Source: Candidatus Woesearchaeota archaeon (GTDB lineage: Archaea > Nanobdellota > Nanobdellia > Woesearchaeales > GW2011-AR4). Taken from it: 11,495 nucleotides of DNA. Positions 6,832-11,495 of the stretch are shown in pieces. The translations under genes and the position numbers were made by a program. The first letter of the stretch is position 1. Each line of letters opens with the position of its first letter. The notes below the pieces were generated by a model. That model did no database searches, was not told the origin of the DNA, and saw only the letters and a program-made list of their open reading frames with translations. The DNA lies in NCBI GenBank assembly GCA_019323655.1, contig JAHWGX010000037.1, positions 1 through 11,495 on the forward strand, in the 5' to 3' direction.

Positions 6832-7287
6832 TTACTTAATGTCTATTTTCTTTTTCTTGGATTCCAGCTTCTTTACCCGCGGAATCTCGACCTTTAGAAT
6901 GCCGTCTTTGTATTCTGCTTCTGCATCGCCTGCTTTGACTTCTGCCGGCAATGGCAGCCTTCTGTAGAACTGCTGGCTCTTGGCTTCATAAGAGTATTTG
7001 CCTTTTCCCTTGACTTCCTTCTCTGCCTTGCTTTCCACTTTTACTTCCACTGAGCTTTCAGTTACATTTAGGTCAATGTCTTTCTTGTCAACACCCGGAA
7101 GCTCTAATGTTGCTATGATGCTGTTTTCTGTTTCCCTTATTTCTGCGACAGGCATTCTGAAGCCAGAGTACTTTGCAAGCTCCTTTCCTTTGCCATAAGG
7201 CAGCATTTTGCCTGTAAATATTCTGCCAAACAGCCTGTCCATTTCTTCGTGCATTCTTCTTATTTCCTCAAAAGGGTCCCAAGCCAT
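6832..7287 (-). CDS. hsp20: Small heat-shock protein Hsp20
   Basis: ATP-independent holdase of the alpha-crystallin family that forms large oligomers and traps unfolding proteins. In this 151-residue protein the N-terminal arm (1-42) begins MAWDPFEEIRRMHEEMDRLF. The alpha-crystallin domain (about 43-137) contains MPVAEIRETENSIIATLELP (45-64) and the conserved GILKVEIPR (129-137). The C-terminus carries an I-x-I type anchor, IDIK (148-151). The start has a perfect ribosome-binding site, AGGAGGTG, at 7295-7302, seven bases before the ATG. A TATA box at 7348-7355 predicts a transcript start near 7324. It heads the chaperone block and is divergent from a winged-helix regulator gene; the shared promoter carries four repeated half-sites. 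Confidence 0.97.
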   Translation of the reverse strand: MAWDPFEEIRRMHEEMDRLFGRIFTGKMLPYGKGKELAKYSGFRMPVAEIRETENSIIATLELPGVDKKDIDLNVTESSVEVKVESKAEKEVKGKGKYSYEAKSQQFYRRLPLPAEVKAGDAEAEYKDGILKVEIPRVKKLESKKKKIDIK

Positions 7288-7294
7288 TTTGTTT

Positions 7295-7302
7295 CACCTC
7301 CT
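7295..7302 (-). promoter_or_regulatory. Strong ribosome-binding site of hsp20
   Basis: AGGAGGTG on the minus strand pairs fully with the archaeal anti-Shine-Dalgarno end of 16S rRNA and lies 7 bases before the ATG. It is the strongest such site in the window, where many neighbouring genes appear leaderless. Confidence 0.85.
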
Positions 7303-7306
7303 GTTT

Positions 7307-7369
7307 TGTTGATTTAAAGTCAACAGAAAAGGAGTAATATCAACAAATATTTAAAGTTTTCTATGTTGA
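7307..7369. promoter_or_regulatory. hsp20 promoter with four TGTTGA/TCAACA half-sites
   Basis: TGTTGA at 7307-7312 and TCAACA at 7320-7325 form a perfect inverted repeat with a 7-base spacer over the predicted hsp20 transcript start. TCAACA at 7340-7345 and TGTTGA at 7364-7369 form a second, outward-facing pair that brackets the hsp20 TATA box (TTTAAATA on the minus strand, 7348-7355). The two TCAACA copies are exactly 20 bases apart. The outermost site is about 22 bases upstream of the TATA box of the divergent regulator gene, so binding could affect both genes. This layout suits a repressor of hsp20; the adjacent winged-helix protein is the prime candidate. Confidence 0.7.
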
Positions 7370-7390
7370 AGTATATAGATTACCAAAATA

Positions 7391-7398
7391 TTTATAAA
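7391..7398 (+). promoter_or_regulatory. TATA box of the winged-helix regulator gene
   Basis: TTTATAAA centred about 27 bases before the ATG at 7422, predicting a leaderless transcript. This spacing is the main reason for preferring that ATG over the TTG at 7410. Confidence 0.6.
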
Positions 7399-7421
7399 GA
7401 AGCGCTGCCTTGGCTTTAAGC

Positions 7422-7826
7422 ATGAGATTTATACAAAGAATAACCATAATGAATATCAGGAAGCCTGTGCATAAGAACATAAACCAGGAGCTGCAGTGGC
7501 TGGGCAGCTCTTTAGGGTTGTTTAATCTGAGGGACAAGGACAAAAGCTGCTTCAGGGTTTTTATTGAGATGGTTAAGAATGCAAAAAAAGGAATTCCTAT
7601 ATCAAGCGATGAGCTGGCTTACAGGCTTGGCTTAAGCAGGGGCACTGTTGTCCATCACATCCACAGGCTGCTTGATTCCGGAATTGTTATCCAGGCAAAC
7701 AAAGGCTATATACTAAGAGTAAGCACCCTAAGGGAGCTTATAGACGAAGTTGAAAAGGACTTAAGCAGAACTTGTGATGAACTTAAAAAGATGGCAGAGG
7801 AGATTGACAAGAGCTTGGGGCTTTGA
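7422..7826 (+). CDS. Winged-helix transcription regulator, candidate heat-shock regulator
   Basis: A 134-residue DNA-binding protein. The basic N-terminus (1-40) is followed by a winged helix (about 42-102): SSDELAYRLGLSRGTVVHHI holds the helix-turn-helix (61-80), HRLLDSGIVIQANKGYILRV the end of the recognition helix and the wing (81-100). A C-terminal helix rich in Glu and Lys (103-134) probably dimerises. It resembles ArsR-like archaeal regulators; I cannot name the family exactly. It is divergent from hsp20, and the shared promoter has four TGTTGA half-sites, which suggests control of hsp20 and of itself, analogous in role to archaeal heat-shock repressors such as Phr. That function is inferred from context. 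An in-frame TTG at 7410 would add four residues but lies upstream of the predicted transcript start. Confidence 0.82.
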   Translation: MRFIQRITIMNIRKPVHKNINQELQWLGSSLGLFNLRDKDKSCFRVFIEMVKNAKKGIPISSDELAYRLGLSRGTVVHHIHRLLDSGIVIQANKGYILRVSTLRELIDEVEKDLSRTCDELKKMAEEIDKSLGL

Positions 7827-7858
7827 AGTGAACTACCACCATACTTTCTTTGCAAAGG

Positions 7859-7878
7859 TGAATGATTTTTACCATTCA
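7859..7878. terminator. Possible bidirectional terminator hairpin
   Basis: TGAATG-ATTTTTAC-CATTCA forms a perfect 6-base stem with an 8-base loop containing five T. It lies between the convergent ends of the winged-helix gene (stop at 7826) and the next minus-strand gene, overlapping the latter's stop codon. Confidence 0.35.
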
Positions 7879-8478
7879 GCTAACTTCTACGCATTCTCTT
7901 GGAAACAGCTTCTCAATACCGCCAACGTGATTAGCAATTTCTTTAATAGTCTCATCATCTAGAAATATTTCCGGAATTTTTAGAGGGACTGTGCTGCCTA
8001 GATTTTGATAGGTTGTAGAACCAACTCTACCATCTTTGACTCCTAATGTTAGACAACCTTCTTCTCCATCACTGTTTAAGACCCAAAAACTGTATTCTGC
8101 TACAGCAGGCTTTAGAGGATAAATAAGTATCTTTGCTGTGTTTCTTCTGGCATCTTCAATCTGCCACCAAATTTCAAGTAGCTTTGGATCATGAGGTTCT
8201 TCTTTCAGTAGCGCTGTTATGTCATCGGCCTGTGCTTTCTGTATTCTGCGCTTTTTTTCTGAAAAAAAGGTGGAGTATCCAATATCAGAATATACCCAGT
8301 AGGCTATAGAATCAATGAAATCCATCTTCTTCTCTAATTCCCCTCCAGGAACATACATCCAGTCTTCGCCTAGTTTGCGTTCTAAAAAAGAGCCTAACCT
8401 TTTTTTCAGTCCTTCTCTTAATTTTGTTTCAATTACATAAAGGGGATTCTCATAAGCCCTTAGGATTTTATATTTCAT
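7876..8478 (-). CDS. Uncharacterised protein of about 200 residues
   Basis: Not recognised. The 200-residue product is soluble-looking, with no signal peptide or membrane helix. The first half is charged and probably helical (for example YVIETKLREGLKKRLGSFLE). It includes an aromatic-rich patch, SIAYWVYSDIGYSTFFSEKK, and LEIWWQIEDARRNTAK. The second half looks more beta-rich (AEYSFWVLNSDGEEGCLTLG, GRVGSTTYQNLGS) and ends in a helix. The start is taken as ATG at 8478 because GGTGAT (8483-8488) precedes it by four bases. In-frame TTG at 8490 and GTG at 8487 would add four or three residues. It has its own TATA-like box and is divergent from the Lrp-like gene, convergent with the winged-helix gene. 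Nothing in its setting fixes a function. Confidence 0.75.
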   Translation of the reverse strand: MKYKILRAYENPLYVIETKLREGLKKRLGSFLERKLGEDWMYVPGGELEKKMDFIDSIAYWVYSDIGYSTFFSEKKRRIQKAQADDITALLKEEPHDPKLLEIWWQIEDARRNTAKILIYPLKPAVAEYSFWVLNSDGEEGCLTLGVKDGRVGSTTYQNLGSTVPLKIPEIFLDDETIKEIANHVGGIEKLFPRECVEVS

Positions 8479-8505
8479 TTTTATCACCAAGTAGTAAAAT
8501 CATAA

Positions 8506-8513
8506 TAAATATA
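8506..8513 (-). promoter_or_regulatory. Candidate TATA box for the 7876-8478 gene
   Basis: TATATTTA on the minus strand, centred about 27 bases from position 8483. That agrees with a very short leader before the ATG at 8478. The region is AT-rich, so a chance match is possible. Confidence 0.45.
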
Positions 8514-8551
8514 TCAAATTTATTGAAGAATATTCTGACAAAAGAGTAAAA

Positions 8552-8559
8552 TTTAAATA
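8552..8559 (+). promoter_or_regulatory. TATA box of the double Lrp-like gene
   Basis: TTTAAATA centred about 27 bases before the ATG at 8583, predicting a leaderless transcript. There is no Shine-Dalgarno sequence in the A-rich stretch before this ATG, which agrees. Confidence 0.55.
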
Positions 8560-8582
8560 AAATAAGTAAAATAATAAATAAA

Positions 8583-9554
8583 ATGCCTGAATTTAAGCTT
8601 ACAGACAAAGACAGGGATATACTCTTTCAGCTAAGCCTTGATGGAAGGGCGACAAGAACACAAATAGCTAAAAGAGTAAAATCGTCAAAACAATTTGTAA
8701 GCTACAGGCTTGACTTGTTAGAGAAAAATAAGGTTATTTTGGGCTATTACGCCATAACTAATGTTTACCTTCTCGGCAAAACTCACTATAGGCTGTTTGT
8801 CAAGTATCAGAATATGAGCTCTGAGAAAGAAGAAGAGTTTATGAATTATTTGAATAGCCACCAAAAAATTGTTTGGAATGCTTATTTTGACGGTGATTTT
8901 GACGCAGGTTTTGTTATATGGGCGGAGAATATCAGGGAATTCGAAGAAACCTTCTCCAAAATACAAGAGAAATTCGGAGTTTATTTCCAAGAGAAATATT
9001 TTTCTATCGCCACAAAGATTGAGTACCTCAGATACAAATTCCTGAATAACAGAAAAGACACATCATCCTTAATTTTTGGGGATTGTTTTTCTTCCTATGA
9101 TTTAGACAGGCTGGACAGAATTATTCTCAACGAATTGAATCTAAATGGAAGGGCAACACTTGTTGAGCTTGCCAATAAGTACAATTCTTCAGCAAAAGTT
9201 ATCAGGGAAAGAATAAGCAAACTTGAAAAAAACAGGATCATAATTGGATATAACCTTAAGCTTAATCACAACATGCTGGGATACACCCATAGGAAAGTCC
9301 TGCTCAAACTAAATGATGCCTCAAAAAATAAAGTTAAGTTATTGTCTGCTCATCTTAAAAACCTTGCAAACACGATTTACCTTGTAACACCGATTGGAGA
9401 CTTTGATTTTGAATTTGAGGTAATGACGCAGTCAAATAAAGAATTCCACGAGATGATAAAGGAATTAAGATCAAAATTCGCTGAAAACATCAAGAGCTAT
9501 AACAGTGTAATACATTATTTTGAACCTAAATCCGGTCAGTTTTACGATTTCTGA
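8583..9554 (+). CDS. Tandem (double) Lrp/AsnC-like transcription regulator
   Basis: A 323-residue regulator made of two Lrp/AsnC-like units in tandem. Unit 1 has a helix-turn-helix at 6-55 (LDGRATRTQIAKRV, 19-32; recognition helix SSKQFVSYRLDLLEKNKVIL, 34-53) and an alpha/beta ligand-binding-type domain to about 150. Unit 2 repeats the layout: LNGRATLVELANKY (187-200), SSAKVIRERISKLEKNRIII (202-221), then a second such domain to about 315. The matching pairs LDGRAT/LNGRAT, LGKTHYR/LGYTHRK and GDFDAGF/GDFDFEF show internal duplication. Normal Lrp proteins are about 150 residues and dimerise, so this chain may act as a built-in dimer. The metabolite sensed and the targets are unknown. The gene is alone on its transcript, divergent from an uncharacterised gene, and is followed by a separate promoter for the next pair. 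Confidence 0.88.
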   Translation: MPEFKLTDKDRDILFQLSLDGRATRTQIAKRVKSSKQFVSYRLDLLEKNKVILGYYAITNVYLLGKTHYRLFVKYQNMSSEKEEEFMNYLNSHQKIVWNAYFDGDFDAGFVIWAENIREFEETFSKIQEKFGVYFQEKYFSIATKIEYLRYKFLNNRKDTSSLIFGDCFSSYDLDRLDRIILNELNLNGRATLVELANKYNSSAKVIRERISKLEKNRIIIGYNLKLNHNMLGYTHRKVLLKLNDASKNKVKLLSAHLKNLANTIYLVTPIGDFDFEFEVMTQSNKEFHEMIKELRSKFAENIKSYNSVIHYFEPKSGQFYDF

Positions 9555-9573
9555 CATAACAAAAACCAAAAAC

Positions 9574-9581
9574 TTTAAATA
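9574..9581 (+). promoter_or_regulatory. TATA box of the MntA/HepT-type pair
   Basis: TTTAAATA preceded by AAAAAC; transcription would start near 9604. It starts 20 bases after the Lrp-like stop and favours ATG 9611 over the upstream TTG at 9587. Confidence 0.55.
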
Positions 9582-9610
9582 TAACCTTGATTATAGTTAT
9601 AATTACCTCA

Positions 9611-10216
9611 ATGGTGGTTATGTTGAACTTAAAAGATTACTTAAAACTCAACAAAAACGCAAGAAAAATATTTGGCAGGAAAGAACTGGAAATTATCTTT
9701 AAACAATTGGAAGGCATGCCTCTGACACAATCAGAGAAAAACAGGCTGAGCAGGGACATCAGGCCAAAGTTTCAATTTATTGAAGAAATTTCCGAATTTA
9801 GGGACGAGTTTAAGCTGGAGAAAAATCAGGACAACAAAAAGTTAATTGAAAAGGCAGTAGATATAATCCTTAAAGACGAGTTGAAGGACAGCATTAAGGC
9901 AATACTTCTTTTCGGCTCTTTTGCAGACAAAAGCTTTACTAAAAGCTCTGACATTGACATTTGCGCTGTTTTCAAAAAAGATTTGCCGTTGAAAGAGGCA
10001 ACAAAATTCAGAATACGCATTTCCGGACAGCTTCCTGAAAAAGTTGATGTTCAGGTATTTAATGTACTCCCACAAAAAATAAAAAAGGATATTGCAAGAA
10101 ACCACAAGGTTCTTTACCACGGTAGGGATTATGACAACATAAATTTTTCAGTAAAATACCTAAAAGATGAGGATTACTTTATAAGGATGAATAAAATATT
10201 TGAGGCAGAGGCATGA
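9611..10216 (+). CDS. MNT-type nucleotidyltransferase (MntA-like antitoxin)
   Basis: A 201-residue protein (from ATG 9611) whose C-terminal half is a minimal nucleotidyltransferase. LLFGSFADKSFTKSSDIDIC (99-118) supplies Gly102-Ser103 and metal ligands Asp114 and Asp116. KVDVQVFNVLP (144-154) supplies the third acidic residue, Asp146, so the catalytic set is complete. In known MntA/HepT pairs this enzyme adds AMP to a tyrosine of the HepT toxin and silences it. The N-terminal part (1-60) contains NKNARKIFGRKELEIIF and a helical LTQSEKNRLSRDI segment, an arrangement I associate with archaeal family members. The gene's TGA overlaps the ATG of the HEPN gene (ATGA). In-frame TTG 9587 and ATG 9620 are alternative starts. 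Function is assigned from family and partner. Confidence 0.88.
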   Translation: MVVMLNLKDYLKLNKNARKIFGRKELEIIFKQLEGMPLTQSEKNRLSRDIRPKFQFIEEISEFRDEFKLEKNQDNKKLIEKAVDIILKDELKDSIKAILLFGSFADKSFTKSSDIDICAVFKKDLPLKEATKFRIRISGQLPEKVDVQVFNVLPQKIKKDIARNHKVLYHGRDYDNINFSVKYLKDEDYFIRMNKIFEAEA

Positions 10217-10620
10217 AAAGGATAAAAGACAAGATAAGCCAGATTAATGAATTTTTGGATCAGCTTGGAGAAATAGCCCCTTCCAGCCTTGACGAATACA
10301 AGTCAAGCATAGAGAAAAAGGCAGCCTGCGAAAGGTATGTGGAGAAAATAGTTGAGGCAGTGACTGATTTGGCTTTCTTGATAATAAAAAACAAAAGTTT
10401 TAGGATACCTGAAGATGACATCGACGCATTTAACATCCTTTTGGAAAACCAAATTATTAACAGCAATCTGGCTGCCAGGCTAAAGAATGCAAAAGGAATG
10501 AGAAACATAATCTCGCACCAATACGGAAAAATAGACGATGAAATTGTCTTTCATTCAATTACAGAAGAGCTGGAGAAGGATGTGAGAGAGTTTATTGGGA
10601 ATATAAAAAATATAAAATAG
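10213..10620 (+). CDS. HEPN-family toxin of HepT (DUF86) type
   Basis: A 135-residue all-helical protein with the canonical R-x4-H-x-Y motif: GMRNIISHQYG gives Arg97, Asn98, His102 and Tyr104. Arg and His are the catalytic pair of HEPN RNases, and Tyr104 is the residue class that MntA partners modify with AMP. Helices before the motif (about 28-60, ERYVEKIVEAVTDLAFLIIK) match the HepT/DUF86 layout, where two subunits form one active site. Translation is coupled to the preceding MNT gene by a four-base ATGA overlap, antitoxin first. The likely role is a toxin-antitoxin or antiviral module, with the HEPN protein cleaving RNA when released; this is family knowledge, not shown here. Both proteins look intact, unlike the altered pair at 2359-3350. 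Confidence 0.9.
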   Translation: MKRIKDKISQINEFLDQLGEIAPSSLDEYKSSIEKKAACERYVEKIVEAVTDLAFLIIKNKSFRIPEDDIDAFNILLENQIINSNLAARLKNAKGMRNIISHQYGKIDDEIVFHSITEELEKDVREFIGNIKNIK

Positions 10621-10760
10621 GCGGAATAACTGTTTTCCCTGCAAATTTCATCGTAAGAATATTGTGTCACAGCATAAATGTCTATGCGCCATTTGTCTAT
10701 GCCGCTGTCCTGTCCATAATTGCAGCTTTGCTTTTGATGTTGTTGGTTGAGAAAAAGTGA
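10620..10760 (+). pseudogene. Possible gene remnant encoding one membrane helix
   Basis: Directly after the HepT-type stop codon, a different frame stays open up to TGA at 10758-10760. It reads GGITVFPANFIVRIL, then a hydrophobic helix VYAPFVYAAVLSIIAALLLM, and ends LLVEKK. The frame is open back to 10542 inside the HEPN gene, but the only starts seen are a TTG at 10662 and a late ATG. The run ending in a positively charged tail looks like a real membrane-protein C-terminus. It may be the leftover of a truncated gene or a very small membrane protein starting at TTG 10662. No promoter is evident. I do not recognise the parent family. Confidence 0.35.
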
Positions 10761-10761
10761 A

Positions 10762-11325
10762 TTAAAGAAACTTCTCTAATCCCATTTGACTATGTTCCCT
10801 TGTCTCCAGTTGTTTCCTGTTATACTCTTCTACTGTTTTAAGAACCTGTTCCAAAACTTCATCTTTATTCTCAGGTTTGAGCACAAAAGTGTTTAATAGT
10901 GAATAACCCTCAAGTATTGAAGGCACATAAGAAAGCCTGTCTGCTGATGGGTCCGCTTGAACAAGCACTGATGCTGAAACACCAACACTATTTAAACCAC
11001 TGCAGCCTACATCTACATAAACATTATCTTTTGATACTAAAGTGTGATTTCCATGAAAAATAGGATCTTCCTTATTTCTTGCTTCAACTTTATATCCACG
11101 ACTATTTAAAGTATCGGTAAACTCAGTTTGTAATTGTCTAGCCTCATTCCACTCTTCGGCTCTTCGTTGACTCTTTTGTATCTCAAAAAATTCTTTAAGT
11201 GTAGGTGGCTTATCAGATGGTCTCTTAGGGACAGGCGAATATCCTCCTATCTCTTGATGTTCTAATAGAAAACTTGTATTCGGTCCTTCCCTATATATTC
11301 CCGGTTTTCCAGGTTGACCTGCCAT
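10762..11325 (-). CDS. Uncharacterised protein of 187 residues
   Basis: Not recognised. The N-terminus is rich in Gly and Pro (MAGQPGKPGIYREGP) and probably disordered. A charged helix follows (LKEFFEIQKSQRRAEEWNEA, 43-62). The middle (about 65-150) seems alpha/beta, with NRGYKVEA-like and YVDVGCSGLNSVGVSASVLV (102-121) strands, and the C-terminus is helical with many Glu and Lys. There is no signal peptide or membrane segment. An AT-rich TATA-like box at 11349-11356 lies about 27 bases from the ATG, fitting a leaderless message; GGTGAT directly abuts the ATG, too close for normal use. The gene starts one base after the remnant at 10620-10760 and stands beside a possible transposase end, suggesting a recently rearranged region. 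No function is proposed. Confidence 0.7.
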   Translation of the reverse strand: MAGQPGKPGIYREGPNTSFLLEHQEIGGYSPVPKRPSDKPPTLKEFFEIQKSQRRAEEWNEARQLQTEFTDTLNSRGYKVEARNKEDPIFHGNHTLVSKDNVYVDVGCSGLNSVGVSASVLVQADPSADRLSYVPSILEGYSLLNTFVLKPENKDEVLEQVLKTVEEYNRKQLETREHSQMGLEKFL

Positions 11326-11348
11326 ATCACCCTAGAAAAATGATTACC

Positions 11349-11356
11349 TTTATATT
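11349..11356 (-). promoter_or_regulatory. Candidate TATA box for the 10762-11325 gene
   Basis: AATATAAA on the minus strand, centred about 27 bases before the ATG at 11325, the same geometry as other promoters in this window. Confidence 0.5.
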
Positions 11357-11372
11357 TTTTTCTATGATTTAG

Positions 11373-11495
11373 TTACGGACATAAATAACGCATAAAATTC
11401 TGCATAAAAATATGCCCTTCCCAAAAGGACTCCAGAGCTTCTTGCATATCATCAATGCTCTCAAAATACTGTGATTTTGTTACTTTATTCTTTGT
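11373..11495 (-). CDS. C-terminal end of a cut-off gene, possibly an IS630-type transposase
   Basis: The minus-strand frame is open from the window edge to TAA at 11373-11375, giving 40 residues. The visible part includes KVTKSQYFESIDDMQEALES and ends in FMQNFMRYLCP. A basic stretch, then Y-F-x-S-[ILM], an acidic helix and a phenylalanine-rich tail resemble the C-termini of IS630/DDE-superfamily transposases, where a similar segment follows the last catalytic residue. The match is by eye and short, so other families are possible. The gene body and any terminal repeats lie outside the window. Confidence 0.45.
   Translation of the reverse strand, partial: TKNKVTKSQYFESIDDMQEALESFWEGHIFMQNFMRYLCP

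Noticed and set aside
6190..7408. AAGCGCTGC occurring at both 6190-6198 and 7400-7408
   Set aside because: Only nine bases, in unrelated positions (before the end of grpE and at the start of the regulator gene); no structural or regulatory context links them.
7361..7543. Minus-strand open frame of 60 codons across the start of the winged-helix gene
   Set aside because: It overlaps a better supported gene and its promoter, and has no motif beyond hydrophobic residues; treated as a shadow frame.
8718..8990. Minus-strand open frame of 90 codons inside the Lrp-like gene
   Set aside because: Antisense to a clearly duplicated Lrp-like coding region, with no ribosome-binding site or family signature.
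9842..10120. Minus-strand open frames opposite the MntA-like gene
   Set aside because: They oppose an intact nucleotidyltransferase domain and show no independent coding evidence.

Overview
The window looks like part of an AT-rich archaeal chromosome. The best evidence is promoter layout. Several genes have an AT-rich TATA-type box (TTTATAAA, TTTAAATA and similar) centred about 27 bases before the start codon, as expected for archaeal leaderless transcripts. Gene content agrees: paired MNT/HEPN genes, a double Lrp/AsnC-type regulator and an archaeal-style winged-helix regulator. The triosephosphate isomerase and the DnaK/DnaJ/GrpE set are of bacterial type. That mix fits a DPANN-like lineage such as Woesearchaeota, but this placement is inference and was not tested by any search.

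Left part (1-7421): the end of tpiA converges on a chaperone block read on the minus strand. In transcription order the block is hsp20, grpE, a cysteine-rich YkgJ-family gene, dnaK, a three-gene accessory operon (HTH-nucleotidyltransferase, HEPN, HD phosphohydrolase) and dnaJ. The accessory operon separates dnaK from dnaJ. It has its own TATA box and a striking operator array: three copies of an 11-base repeat exactly 20 bases apart around a perfect 18-base palindrome that lies between the TATA box and the start codon.

Middle (7288-8582): hsp20 is divergent from a small winged-helix regulator gene. Their shared promoter carries four TGTTGA/TCAACA half-sites that bracket the hsp20 TATA box and its predicted transcription start, so the regulator is a good candidate for local control of the chaperones. 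Next come an unrecognised minus-strand gene and, divergent from it, a double Lrp/AsnC-like regulator.

Right part (8583-11495): after the Lrp-like gene there is a canonical-looking MntA/HepT-type nucleotidyltransferase/HEPN pair with overlapping genes and an intact R-x4-H-x-Y motif. A short out-of-frame stretch encoding one membrane helix follows, probably a gene remnant. Then come a second unrecognised minus-strand gene and a cut-off minus-strand C-terminus that may belong to a transposase.

The points most worth following up are the two apparent operator systems, the degenerate MNT/HEPN/HD operon inside the chaperone block, and a two-block element shared by the upstream regions of dnaJ and the ykgJ-like gene. 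No rRNA, tRNA or CRISPR array was seen.
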